The translations under genes and the position numbers were made by a program. A DNA stretch of 64,000 nt, taken from contig NC_091274.1 in assembly GCF_042100115.1 (NCBI RefSeq), forward strand, positions 1,240,001 through 1,304,000, given 5' to 3'. The notes under the pieces are model-generated. The model did not search any database, was not told the origin of the DNA, and saw only the letters and a list, made by a program, of their open reading frames with translations. Positions 34,389 to 46,385 of the stretch are shown here, piece by piece (within the stretch, counting starts at the first letter, position 1; each line of letters starts with the position of its first letter). This stretch comes from Alternaria dauci. Lineage: Eukaryota; Ascomycota; Dothideomycetes; Pleosporales; Pleosporaceae.

Positions 34389-35677
34389 TTAACCCTCAAA
34401 GGTGAAGCTGGTGCCGAGCTTGTGGCCGGCCTCGTTCAGCTTCTGGGTATCGAAAGAGCCACCAATACCAAACGTCAAGCCGCTGTTGACCTTGGTGTTG
34501 TAGGCGAGGGAAGCGATTCCAAGGTTGTTGATCTTGGCCTGTACAGAATTAGCACAAACACCTTGGTGCATATCAGGGGCCATCATACCTTGGCGAAAGA
34601 CGCAGGGTCGAGCTTGTACTTGGCAGCGAGTTCGAGGCCAACGTTGTTGCCAGACTTTGAGTCCCAGACAGCGCGAGCACCGGCCTCAACAGCAGGGTTG
34701 ACGCGCTGGTAGTAAGAGGCAGTGAAGACGCTCAGGGAGTTGGTGGCAGTGACGGCAGCGTTGTAGAGAGGAGTGGTGTATCCGACAGCGGCCGAGTACT
34801 TTGTGATGGCAGCCTTCTGCACATCGTAACCGACCTCACCACCAACGACCATGCCCTCGTGGCTAACGACAGCATCGGCAGTGGTGCCAATTGCGCCAGC
34901 GGCCGAGTAGTCGACGAAAGCACGGCCGTGGAAGGCGGGCTGCTTGAAGTGGAGGTTGACCTTCTGGCCCTTGTTTCCGGCAGCGGGGCTGAAGTTGGAG
35001 AGGACCTCGGTCTTCAAGCCGCTGGCGAAGGTGTCGTTGAGCTCGACCTTGGTGGCCAGCATGTTGGCAGTGTTCCATGACTGGGTGATGCTAATGCCTG
35101 CGTCGTCGGTTGTCAGCAGGTTGATTCCGTAGCCGCTTACAGAAGCGCCCGTCTTGCCTGGGGGCTGCTTCATGTAGAATATATATAAGAGTGAAAGTTG
35201 GAAGACGTGTGAATGGGGATTACGAGGCTTGTAGAGCGGGGGACAAACGAATGGTTGGTCGTACCGTTGGAAAGCGACTTCTTGCCCTCGAGCTGGTGGA
35301 TTCGTTAGCAATGGCATTTTTTCCCGCGCACCATGGCAATGCTCACAGAAGAGGTGACGGGGCCATCGTGGGCAGAGGTTCCCTTGGCGGTGAAGTTGAC
35401 ACCATTGGGGGCCTTGAGCTTGACCTCAAGGGCAGCTGCGGGCGCGTCAGTGCTTGGGCTGGGGCTTGGGGGTCAATTGGTGTCGCGGACCTGCGGCAGT
35501 GTGGTAGAAGTCCTTGTTGATAAGCTGGCGGCTCCGTTAGCAATGGCGCCATGGGGGGAAGGGGGGAGCTCGTCGCGGGGAGCCAAAACCTACGTCGTTG
35601 GAGGCCTTGGCGATGTCGCTGAACGCCGGCGGCGGGAACTTGGGGATGATCTTCTCGACCTTGACGTATTCAGTCAT
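34389..35677 (-). CDS. POR1: Mitochondrial outer-membrane porin (VDAC)
   Basis: Six exons: 35594-35677, 35491-35524, 35347-35435, 35265-35292, 34589-35097 and 34389-34538, giving about 297 residues. Two exons are tiny (34 and 28 nt), so no single frame shows the N-terminal third. Family blocks in order: PPAFSDIAKASND, LINKDFYHTAAAALEVK, TAKGTSAHDGPVTSS, LEGKKSLSNGISITQSWNTA, VNLHFKQPAFHGRAFVDY, GYDVQKAAITKYSAAVGYTT, and the C-terminal GGSFDTQKLNEAGHKLG. Nineteen amphipathic beta strands form the channel for ATP, ADP and small ions. The N-terminus has about 12 extra charged residues (MTEYVKVEKIIP) before the usual start. One donor reads GTCCGC, which is unusual, but the join fits the family exactly. 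Divergent from chorismate synthase. Confidence 0.92.
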
Positions 35678-36810
35678 AATGGCGGTTTGGTGGGGGATGC
35701 GATGGAGGATAGAGGGGTGTTTTGGGGGGTGGTGTTGCTGGCTCGAAGCAAAACTTCTTGAGAAGCCATGGCAAGGGTCCGCGCTAGTAATCCCGGAGGA
35801 TCTTCGTGCTGCCAGTTGGTCGGCAACGTGCGCGCATGGGAGCTCATTCATTCACCCATCTGACTCCATAGTGGCCGTTGTCTCGTACAAGTTTTTCCCT
35901 TCTTTCTTTTGGTCTGGCCTTGGTGTGCTTTGTCCAGAAGCTCTTTCATTCTGCCTGACACTGCCTTGATCCGATTGACACCCTGTCATCTGTCCTTCTC
36001 AACCATGGAACTGCTCGCAGGCGCAGTCGCCCTCGCGCGTGCCATTGTCTTCCAATTCTTCGGCCCATTCGCCCACGTACATGTCGTCGCCAGTCCTTCC
36101 TTGACTGGAAGCTTTGTACAGCACAAGAACAGCACATGTCATGTGGGGTGGGGTTGTCTGCTTGGGCGACAACGTTGACCCTGCAAGCACACCCTCATGC
36201 CGCCATAAACCAATCACCATCCCAAGGGCGAAGACTGCCAGCCAACTTGCCAATTCCTGCGGCTTCCATGTTGAACATGGCAGTTGAATCGGACTGAAGC
36301 AGTCTAGATGTATGCTTGGTCCACGTCTAAAGCGAAGCAGCCCTGGAGCTCTTGATCTCTTCTCCTCGTGTTCGTCCTTGTTCCCAGCGCATAGTGCAAG
36401 CCAATGTCCCTGTCGGCCTCTCTCGATCTTATCTTGAAATCCTGGGAACCCTTCTCTAACGGCAGTTTGGATTATTCAATCCCCATCAAGTGCGTGCAAG
36501 CACCGATCGAAGGGTGACATGGTTTGTCTACGTAATCAAACCAGCCTTACCATCGGGAGCCGATCTCGGGTTCCCTGACGGCTCTACTCCGCGCCCCGCT
36601 AAATAAATAAAACTCCTAGAGTGACTCTGACGTTGATTGTTCTAGCGCACGCGTCTGCACTTGCGACAGTATTATAATAATAACAACTAACCTTCTCCTT
36701 TCTTCCCAAACGTAGACGCACCCTTGCATACACCAGCTACACAGTTGCTTGGCTAGACTTGCTGCTCAGAAGAGAGCCGAATCCCACAGCCCGCCAACAC
36801 CACAACCACA
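35678..36810. other. Divergent promoter porin / chorismate synthase
   Basis: 1.1 kb between divergent starts. A TGACTC half-site is at 36622-36627. The final 130 bp before the chorismate synthase start are rich in C, T and A without G. No gene supported. Confidence 0.5.
36622..36627 (+). promoter_or_regulatory. TGACTC (Gcn4/CPC-1-type) half-site before ARO2
   Basis: TGACTC lies 189 bp before the chorismate synthase ATG. It is the core of the general amino-acid control element TGA(C/G)TCA, but the final A is a T here. Short, so chance is possible. Confidence 0.3.
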
Positions 36811-38141
36811 ATGTCTACCTTTGGTACGCACTTCAGGGTCACCACGTACGCACACACGCACTATACCATCTGCTATAGTATACTAAACTCCGCAGCTATG
36901 GTGAATCCCATTGCCTTTCCGTCGGCGCAATAATCGACGGCTGCCCGCCTGGTATGGCCCTCACCGAGGATGACATCCAGCCCCAGATGACGCGCCGCCG
37001 ACCCGGCCAGTCCGCCATCACAACTCCCCGCAACGAGAAGGACCGGGTAGAGATTCAGTCTGGTACAGAGTTTGGCATTACACTAGGGACCCCAATTGGC
37101 ATCCGGGTCATGAACGAGAACCAGCGCAAGCAAGATTACGGCAACCAGACCATGGACAAGTACCCGCGACCCAGCCATGCCGACTGGACATACTTGGAAA
37201 AGTACGGCGTCAAGGCTAGTTCGGGCGGTGGCCGGAGCAGTGCACGAGAGACGATTGGTGCGTGACTTTGCGCGCAATCATCACGCAATTGCTGACAATA
37301 CGCAGGACGAGTAGCGGCTGGCGCAATAGCAGAAAAGTACCTGCGCGAAGCCTACGGTATCGAGATTGTCGCCTTCACCAACTCCATCGGAAACGAATTC
37401 CTCTTCCCTCCCACACCCGAACACCCCACCGCATCCACGAACCCAGAGTATCTCAAGCTCATCGACTCAATTACACGCACCAAGGTAGACGAGTTCTTGC
37501 CTGTACGATGCCCGAGCGAAGAAGTCACCAAGCGCATGGAGGACCTGATTGCCAAGTACCGCGATGCGCAGGACAGCATAGGTGGCACAGTGACGTGTGT
37601 CATAAGAGGCTGCCCGACGGGCTTGGGAGAGCCATGCTTTGACAAGCTGGAAGCCAAGTTGGGACATGCCATGCTGTCGATACCAGCAACCAAGGGTTTT
37701 GAGATTGGCTCCGGCTTCGGAGGCGCACAAGTGCCTGGTTCAATTCACAATGATGCCTTTATCAAAGCTCCTGCTGTTCCGGCTGGCGAGAACCCCGACG
37801 CAAGCAAATACCGCTCAAAACCAAAGCTCACTACCAAGACGAACAACTCGGGCGGTATCCAAGGCGGTATCACAAACGGCGCGCCCATCTACTTCAATGT
37901 AGCGTTCAAGCCCGCAGCAACTATTGGGCAGGCACAGTCGACAGTCACCTACGACCAGGAAGAAGGCGTGCTGGAAGCCAAGGGAAGACACGATCCTTGT
38001 GTGGTGCCTCGTGCAGTGCCCATCGTTGAGATGATGGCTGCATTGGTCATTATGGATGCTGTACTGGCTCAGCAGGCGAGGCAAGGCGCAAGAAGTCTGC
38101 TGCCACCGCTAAAGGGTGTTCTGCCCGTCAATGGTGCATGA
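36811..38141 (+). CDS. ARO2: Chorismate synthase
   Basis: Three exons, 36811-36845, 36896-37257 and 37306-38141, giving 410 residues. It reads [20 protein letters not shown] across the first junction, followed by [20 protein letters not shown], the signature [16 protein letters not shown] across the second junction, [50 protein letters not shown] and [17 protein letters not shown]. It makes chorismate from EPSP in the last common step of the shikimate pathway, in the cytosol, using reduced FMN. Fungal enzymes are bifunctional and reduce FMN themselves. Length and motifs are complete. No neighbour belongs to the same pathway. Confidence 0.96.
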
Positions 38142-39516
38142 GTAGACTAGAAGATACTGGCCGGGTATGGTGGGAGTTGAGGTGTCAGGGGCTGCAGGTT
38201 TTTCAACATTATTACCCCAAGACGGAGAAAAGTTATCAGCCTTGATATGCACAGATAGACACGCCACGGCTCGACAAACTCAAGGCCCACAGATGAGCTT
38301 GGAAGATGGTTCGGATTGAAAGAAAAGCTTGTCCGAGCAATGAGTAGTCAGACTAGCGACATGCATTCGAATCGAAAGGCAATTCACTCCGAACAGACGT
38401 GGCCACACTCTTCGGCCGAAGTGACCAATGTTGTGAAGAGACGAGAAATTCACATGCGAACAGGCTGCGAGGAAAAGGGGCGTGGTTGGATCTGGGCCTT
38501 TGGGGCAAGGCCGTTGTCGGTATGTTGAAGGGTGAGTGGTGTTGTAGAGTAGGCGAGACAATTCCGCCACAATGGTAAAGGGTATCGCCACCTGATAATA
38601 CCTTGAGGCGTAGACAAGCCGAAGTTGACCGCAGGCCAACGGCAATGCATTGGCAGCGGATGCTATCGGGCCTTCCTCTCCACCAAAAGCAAGAACCCTG
38701 GAGATCCTTCGCTAGCGCATGACATAGGACATACTCCACCATGACAACCCTTCTTCTTACCAGTTTATCTTCTTGCCCACAAGCAGCGCTTCTCAGGTGC
38801 CGCTCCCTATCGTATCGCCGACATCGAGATTGCGCACCAGGACGTGTCCCCCCCGTGAGCCTATGTGACGCGGCCATGGCAGACTGGTTCAGGGCTCGGT
38901 GTGCCATGCCGAAGCTAGTGGGTGATGCTCCTGGTGCTCCAGAAAAATCTGTCCTGTCGCAAGCTGATGCTGCGGTACCCGAAACCAGCTCTATTGGTCG
39001 AAGCGTCCCAAAGTGCGGCTTGACGTTTGTCGCATCCATCTCCGCAAAAGCCTTTCGCGTACAAGCATGTCAGCTGATTTATGCCGTTTTGGAACTTCGA
39101 TTCGAATTCCCATGTGTGGCACACCTGTGGACGCTTTTTTTTACCCTTTCCCGCCCACCGGCTACTGCAAAAGGCGGTTGACTTCCGATCTAGGTCCTGT
39201 AACAGGCCAATCGAGCGGCCTAGTCGCTGTCGCGCCTCTTCTCTTGGGGGGTGCCGCTTCGAGTCTTGCCACCCTGCCGAAAATCATCCATGTGCTTTTG
39301 TATCTTGCCGAACACAAACCAAGGCAGGCACGTTGGAGGTTGCGACGGGGCGCAAACGTCACAGCTACCTAAATCGAATCCGCTGTCCTTCTTCTGCTGC
39401 GGCCGTGGTGGCTAATCCGTATTACTTTCCCTTCCCGGCCCAGAGAATGGCATAACTAACACGTCTGTCCTCGGAGCCCACGCGGATTGTCCCTTCACCC
39501 CCCCTTGTGATCAATA
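38142..39516. other. Intergenic, promoter of Zn2Cys6 regulator
   Basis: 1.4 kb. A minus-strand frame at 38353-39039 (228 aa) lacks motifs and has unusual composition (many Arg, Cys and His), so it is treated as chance. Short frames also overlap on plus. Confidence 0.5.
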
Positions 39517-42430
39517 ATGGCTCGCGGCGCTACTGCCACCTCTTTCAACAGGGACGACCAAGACAGCTCGCAGGCCCAGGATACCAAAGCCAGTAAGCGG
39601 CGCTGTGTACAGTCGGCCTGCGTCCCCTGCCGGAAACGCAAGTCCAAAGTGAGTATCATTCCTCTCACTGCGCATGACCCAGTGACACATGAAGCTCGTA
39701 CCTGTGGCCTGATGTTGGACATTCGCCTCCGCGGACGACTCATTGCCCGCTGAACGCGATTTCCAATTCTTGTTTGGGCCACTCTTCGGGGGGCTTTCCC
39801 GGCCCCCTTCGCAAATCGCCCTCTTGCTGACACCTTCCTCACAGTGTGACGGCAGCACTCCTGTATGCGCAACTTGCACCGCCGTCTACAAGACTGAGTG
39901 CTACTACGATGCTGATAGCGAAAGTCGTCGTACCAAGGCAGCTCCCGCCACTACCAACAACACTGGCACCAAACGCGATGCCTCCCTCGTCGCCGCCTCG
40001 AGCTCCGAGAATGCATCCAACGCCGAGTTCATCATCAACTCGCTGAGACGCCTGCCTGAAGAACACGTCCAGGAATTCCTCAACCACATCCGAAAAGACC
40101 CCAACCTCGACCTGGCCTCTCTAGCCGACCAATGGCGCAAAAACGTGTTGCTGACGCAGAGTGAGCCCATCGATGTCCAGAGTCTCGAGTCGGACCTGAG
40201 TGTGCTGTTTGGGAAGCCAGCCCTGTCGTCAACCGGCCAAAGCAGACACTTTGGTCACTCTGCTAGCCTGGGCCTGGTTCCGGAGGATGAAAACTTCTCT
40301 GGTGGTCGCTTGCGTACCAACAGTGTGATGCCAGAGCGTCAGGGTTCTACGTGGACCAACGTGACAGATGACCTGGTGTTTGTTGAGAAGCTACTTGATC
40401 TCTACTTCACCTGGAGTCATCCTTTCTACGTTCTCTTCAGCCGAGAGTGCTTTTACAAAGACTTCAGGGCAGGGCGCGACAAGTACTGCTGTTCCTTGCT
40501 GGTCAACGCTATCTGCGCATACGCATGTCACCTCACAGACGATCCAGCGGGCCGCACCGACCCCGACAACTTCCGCACAGCTGGCGACCACTTCTTCGCT
40601 GAGGCCAGGCGACTGTTGTTCGAAGACGAAACTCCGAGCCTTACGACGGTTCAGGCACTCTGCATCATGTCGATGCGTGAGCCTAGTACAGGGAGAGAAA
40701 GCAACGGCTTTTCCTACATGGGAAGATGTCTTCGCATGTGTGTTGAGCTTGGTCTACATTTGAACTATGGCACCAACGCTACTCTTGACCTAACACCGAG
40801 CGAAGTCGAAGTGAGAAAAGTCACATTCTGGGGCTGCTTTACTGTAGATACGTACGTTTTATTCTGGCTACTTTGCATTGCCTAGGCTAACCTGACACAG
40901 GGTCTGGACAATCGTTACTGGTCGCATATCTCAACTTCCTCGAGCCGCTATAACTCTTGATAAGCCCATCCTAGAAGAGACCTCCAACCTCCCTGAGGCT
41001 CATCCTGCACCCTTACAAGTCGCAGTTGGTGGTGTCGTAACCACCCGCATGTTTCTCCAGGAATTTACCTCACTCTCGGAGCTCGTCAACGACCACAATC
41101 AGATGTTCTTTGCGCCAAGGGAGCGGCTTACAAGTAGTAAACTACTTGATTGTTACCACAAGTACCAGGCTTGGTATCGAAGACTGCCGCCTTCCTTAGG
41201 TATAGACGGCAAGAAAGAACCCGAGCCCCACATTCTGGTACTACAGTACGTCCAAACAATTCCATGGATGCTGGAACAAGAACTGACAGTAGAGGCAGCA
41301 TGCTATACTGGACAATCATCGTCCATCTCTTCCGCCCGTTGCTCAAAGTCGACCTTATTCACTCCGACATACGCCCTCGCGACATTTGCATCAACGCAGC
41401 CAACAAAGTGTCCGAACTAGTCAGAATCTACCGAAAGTTCTACAGTTTCCGTCAGGCTCACCTGCTCATACCGCACATACTACTCACCGTCTGCATCGTG
41501 CATCTACTCTATTCAAAAGACAACAATACCTCTCGACAAAACCTCATTGAAGGCATGCGAGGCTTGGATGATCTTCACGTATGCCATTACTTTGGGGCGA
41601 GGAGCTTTCGGATCATATATACTTTGGCGAAAACGTGGGAGTTGCCCTTCCCAGAGGAACTTAGCAATTCTGCCCTGATACCAACAAAGGATCCTAACAA
41701 GCCCAAAGGCCAAATCAGTCCTCCGGCAGACCCTCTTTTGATACCGCCCAATACAACGACAATTACCGGTAACCGGATAGGGCCAGGTCGCCTTTGCCCG
41801 CCTATCGCCCAAAGAAGGGAGAGCTTGTCAATGTTTGCCCCCCAACCCCGGTTACAGCTAGCCACACACCCTGCCAATCCGAGACCAAGTAGTGTGGTAT
41901 CCAGCCAACACCATCTGTCTCCAGTTGTCGGGCATACGCCTTTACAGAGTAGCTACAATGCTGGGATTCATATGTCGACATACCAGTACTCGCAGCCCAT
42001 GTCCTCCACATCTAGCATGTCTACTACAATGACGTCGCCCACCACGGAACCCGCAGAGTCCATGTTTTGGAACCCAATTCCTGGCGTGCCAGGTCCGATC
42101 CTACCGCGTCACACCTACCAACAAATAAGCCCTATGGGCCTGGAAAGCGTGCTCCACAATACGGACATGAGCGATCGTCTTGGTCGCGATGGTTTCAAAA
42201 TCAGTGAGGACTGGCGATCGAGTCATATTAATGGCTTCGCTACCGGTGTGTATGGCAATCCGCATAGCCAGGCAGATACTGGGTATGTACATCGGGGAGG
42301 CCATGCGCAACATCCGGATAACGTGAGTTACGCGCAAGACACGCACGAAGGGCACCATCATCACACACAAGAAGAATATGACTCAGCATGGTGGCAGAAT
42401 GCGAATGGAAACCAGGGACCGATGAGCTGA
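39517..42430 (+). CDS. Zn2Cys6 transcription factor, NirA/NIT-4-like
   Basis: Four exons: 39517-39648, 39845-40851, 40901-41245 and 41290-42430, giving about 874 residues. The zinc cluster is CVPCRKRKSK joined to CDGSTPVC, then CATC and a final Cys, i.e. CX2CX6CX6CX2CX7C (about residues 35-65). The intron inside the cluster, between KSK and CDG, is at a place often seen in this family. The central fungal-specific regulator domain (about 185-560) shows LYFTWSHPFYVLFSRECFYK, GRCLRMCVELGLHLNYG and MLYWTIIVHLFRPLL. The C-terminus is Ser/Pro/Gln/His-rich. The layout resembles NirA/NIT-4, the nitrate regulators, but many paralogs share it and no nitrate genes are nearby, so targets are unknown. Confidence 0.83.
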
Positions 42431-43060
42431 CAGATGGACGGTACAAAGGCTGAAGATTGGAGTGTTGCCTACCTGGGGCAGCAGCTGGTTCGATAAGTTT
42501 TTGCAGAAGAGTGAGTGCCACGTAGAAAGATGCACAGGATAGAAGGTGCATCTAGACATGATTTGGCGGAGGTGTGGCGCCTAGGCGCTTGACGATATGT
42601 ATGTGGCTCTTACATAGAGTGTTCAATGTTGACAGGCTACGAGCTGTTATGGACATGGTCATATTCAACACGCAACCAACCATTACTAGACAATTTTCAC
42701 AATTTGGCTTACACGAAGGTGTTGTCAATCTTGGAATTCTGATAGGGCATCTCTATGCGCACTTGAGTATCACCGTAGTCTCACCGTGGTGCTTCCCCGT
42801 TGACAAATCGAAAACGCTGGACTGATCAGGCAATTGTGGTGGCAGAAGTGTGACTAACAAGGTTTGTATTACAAGTATCATGCTTACATGTATAGATATG
42901 CAGGAATAGATAGGTATAGATGGTGATAGACGTCAAGGGTATAAACATATGTGAGAAAGCCGAAGAAATGGTAACGAGTCCAGTTGAGTAGTACAGCGTG
43001 AGAGGCACGCCGACAACATGGGATCAACACAACATGCCGCCTAAAATGATTGCAAAGCAC
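42431..43060. other. Convergent 3' region, no gene seen
   Basis: 630 bp between the 3' ends of the zinc-cluster gene and the RhoGAP gene; a short plus frame at 42574-42825 has no motif. Confidence 0.5.
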
Positions 43061-45638
43061 TCAAGCACCCTTCTGTTTTCCAGCTTGAACAAGGACACTA
43101 GCGGTCCCAGCACGCTCCTCATACAACCGCCTCAAATCTTCGACCGATTGCTTCTTCAGATTCATCTTCTTGGGCTTTAGTGTTCTGCCTCTTGCAGGCC
43201 CATTGTCGGCTTCTGCGCCATTCTTGTTTTGGTCTTTTGCAAAGTTCTCGAAGCTGGGCATGCGTTGCATAAGGCTCGGGCTCGGAGTGCGGAGGCGGGG
43301 CGGAGCGGCTGGAACGGGAAGGGTGCTTGCCTTTGTGGGCGCGCTTATGATGGGAACTTGAGGCGTTACCGGATATACAGGGCGAGCGAGTGAGTTTATG
43401 CTAGGACTGCGGTTCGTCTTTGTTGCGGAGAAAGGAATGCTTGGGCGGCGAAAAGCAGATTCCGTCGCCGGTGCCGAGACTGCGCTTTGCGGAGAGACCA
43501 TTTGAGGCGATGTTACACCTTCACTTGATGCGTATGTGGATGAGGGACCTCGCTTCACGGCAGAGTTGCTGTAGTAATTACCTGTAAGCCCAGGAAGCGC
43601 CATGCCGCCCATGGGCTGTTTGTGAGCTTCATCCTGCGCGATGACGGCCTTGGAGACATTGTCAATCTGCGTCGAAGTCAGGGTTTTCCTTTTAGGAATG
43701 TTGAGTCTAGGCGCAACAGTAGCAGTAGTAGAAACGTGGGGAAATGACGCATCTTCTTGTGCACCAGTAGATGCTGGCATGGAAAGGACTGGAACTGGAT
43801 TACTCGTACCAGACTTCTTCTCATCCGATTGTCCATTCCATCGTGGTGGTACCTTGGGGGGCTGACCAATGCGGTTGTCGTCATTTCGGGGTGGAGCAAA
43901 GCCATCGGTGGTCGTAGCGTAGGTCGCAGGTGATTCGGCGACGTCTTCAGGGGCATCGGATATGACCGTAGAGTAGCGGGGAGGCACTGACAGGGGTGGT
44001 GCAGGTTTCCGCTGAACAGAATCGGCAGAGGATTTCGTTGAAGGTGCGCGGGACCGTGGTGGTAACGGAGGCGGCAATTCCTCACTCTGTGTCTGTTGTG
44101 GCTCGTGATAGGTAGGCAACTTCTCGTTGTCGAGTAGCGTTATACCGCTCATCTGGTCTTCCAGCGAGCCTTTGCTATCGGCAGAATCTCGCTTCGCATC
44201 TGCAGGATCTTCCCAGTCGTTCTCGTCTTCAGGCAGCTTGAGCTCTTGATAGAAAGCCTCCTCAGTCTGTCCACATGCTTCTCTTAGCCCCTCGGTCCAC
44301 ATGTCAATAGCTTGCGTAAAGATTCTCCGAATGATGGAAGACATTTTAGCATCTTCTAGCTGATCAGGACCACACAATAATCCTGGTGCGAAACAAACAG
44401 CCAAGTTCTCGGCCGTCATTTTGTTTTCCTCTTGACGTGCGGCTATCGCACTCATAAGAGGCAGGAGATGTCTACATAGGATCTCGCGGGACATGCCAGG
44501 TAACAGAGACCACTCGGAGCTTGGGGAGAATAGATCTGTGAGCTTGTCGAGTTCAAGGATTTCTTGGCTGTCGCCGTAGAGTCGTTTGAGATCCCGATAC
44601 GAGTCTGTTGGGAAGATGGGCTGGCGCAGAGATGCGTACCATGCTTTAATCATGGCTGCTGCCATGTAGACCGAATATGCATCGGTCGGGACGACTTCAG
44701 CTAGTATCTCGTCTTGGTGTTGTGCATGTGGATAGGGCGGCAGGGGAAGTGTTGCGTCGTTGTCCTTCCAGACGATGTACTTCTGGCCCCGATCGTATGC
44801 CTCCTTCAACGCGTCGCGCAGCCTCGAGTGTGGGGGTACACGGAAGAGACCCTCGGACGTGATGTTCTGTGGCATAAGCACGAAGCTTGTTGTTTCTCGC
44901 AAGACGCGCGGAAAGCGAGTCTTGCCGTCAGCACGTGTAGGGAAGGGGGCGCGGGCGCCGAATGCTCGCTTCCCGCTGCCATTGAAGGCGGAAATGTGTT
45001 CTGACACTCGGCGGTCGGCAAGATAGGTTGAAGGAGGAATCAGGAGGTTTTGGATCTGGATTTCTTGCGCGAGCTGGGTCAAGTTGGATACTGCAAGACG
45101 GTCAGCATGGGTGCGCGCTGGGGACGTGTGGATACGTACAATGGTAAATCTTTCTCCTGAACTTGGGGCTGACAATGGTAGAGAAGATCTCGGTCAGGAT
45201 GCGCACCCACGCCTTCTCGTGCACAATGTACAGTCGCTGGAGCCTCTTGCGCATGGCCCTAGACAGAACATGGTAGGCCTGTAGGAACCAGCCCCAGCCA
45301 GGGCGGTGTTTCTTGCTGGTCACGGAGCCGTCGCCGTCTCCGGCAAAGAAGACGACCTCGTACTCGAAGCCCTTGAGCAGCTCGTCTTCTTCTGGCAGAC
45401 GCGCAAGAACATAGGGCAGCAGGGAGTCGTAGTCGGCCTCGTGCGAGTCTGGGAGAGCGGCGGCGTTGAGGATGAAGACGGGCCGCCCCTCGTGCGAAGG
45501 CAGCGGCGAGCGGTAGAGGACCGAGGCGGCGATTTTGGCCAGGTCTGGCGAGTAGTTGGAACTGTGTTGTGGTGGGGGCACTGCTGAGAGCGAAGAGCTG
45601 CGCAGCCGACTGGCAATGTGAGCACGCACGCCGCTCAT
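43061..45638 (-). CDS. BCH/Sec14-like and RhoGAP protein (Ecm25-like)
   Basis: Two exons, 45140-45638 and 43061-45090, giving about 842 residues. The N-terminal part (about 25-200) is a CRAL-TRIO/BCH-like domain: GRPVFILNAAALPDS, GWGWFLQAYHVLSRAMRKRL, LYIVHEKAWVRI. A RhoGAP domain follows (about 240-430): SEGLFRVPPHSRLRDAL contains the catalytic arginine finger, and NKMTAENLAVCFAPGLL is the conserved end. The C-terminal half is Pro/Ser-rich with several SH3-ligand motifs (PPPLPPRSRAP, PLSVPPRYS, KVPPRW) and ends in a basic stretch (KPKKMNLKKQSVEDLRRLYE). The arrangement matches yeast Ecm25 and animal BCH-RhoGAPs, which switch off Rho/Cdc42-type GTPases at sites of polarity or endocytosis. The GTPase partner is not known. 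Confidence 0.87.
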
Positions 45639-46385
45639 GGCGCCAAACGGTGGTGGTGGTGGGGAGCTTCAGTCAGGGCTGTCGTCGACGGGTGACAAGA
45701 AACGAGGGGCGTATCGAGTATAGGAGCACGTGCGGACAATACCTAGGTAGGTATCAGGAAGAGTTGGCCGAGGGCCTGAGGCGAAGCGGTGCGGCTTATG
45801 CGGGCATCCAGCCCTGCAACTATAAACAATCCTCTTGTACGTCACATTCACCACCACCGGCAACACCCTCTCAGCTCTCTTAGCGCACTCGGGCACGGAC
45901 GTGGCTGACTCTGATTTGGCTCTGCCACTCTTGACTCCCATGTGTTTCAGATGATGCGTCTTCTCCAGCGGGAACCTATCATGTGCCCCTGAAGCTATCC
46001 GCCCCGACTTTTGTAAAGAGTCCGCCAGGATAACGCCTACTGTAAACCTTTGGGCTACATTATATTTAGCTGCAGCCTGAAAAGAAACAAATCAGACCAA
46101 TCTCCATCGTAAGATACTGCTCAGCAACCCAAGCCCTAAGCATTGCTGGCGTGGGGCAAGACTTGGGATTCGCCCTGCACAAGACGCGCGCGGGGCTGTA
46201 CATGTAATATCACACATCACTGTCAAGACAAGACATCCATGGCTGAGCAATGCTGGGCATCATCTTTCGCCTGGGCGCCAAACTCTACTTCCAAGTATCC
46301 ATTGCCATTCCATGACATAACACGCGTTTGTCGTGAGACGCTCCCACTGACCAAGTCGCACATTGCGCAGCATCACCCTCCAACG
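45639..46385. other. Intergenic, RhoGAP promoter
   Basis: 747 bp upstream of the RhoGAP start and downstream of the RQC1-like stop. It contains TACCTAGGTA at 45740-45749 followed by GGTA. No gene supported. Confidence 0.5.
45740..45749. repeat. Palindrome TACCTAGGTA, copy 2
   Basis: Second perfect copy of the palindrome, extended by a further GGTA to give TACCTAGGTAGGTA. Confidence 0.5.

Noticed and set aside
35115..35145. Extra intron inside the porin gene starting at GTAAGC (minus strand)
   Set aside because: Using it breaks the frame into GISITQSW; a single longer intron from 35264 to 35098 restores the family sequence.
38353..39039. 228-residue minus-strand frame
   Set aside because: Rich in Arg, Cys and His with no motif; typical of antisense or promoter chance frames.
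39181..39290. Possible tRNA (GAGCGG and TTCGAGT words)
   Set aside because: The stems around TTCGAGT do not pair and no acceptor stem can be formed.
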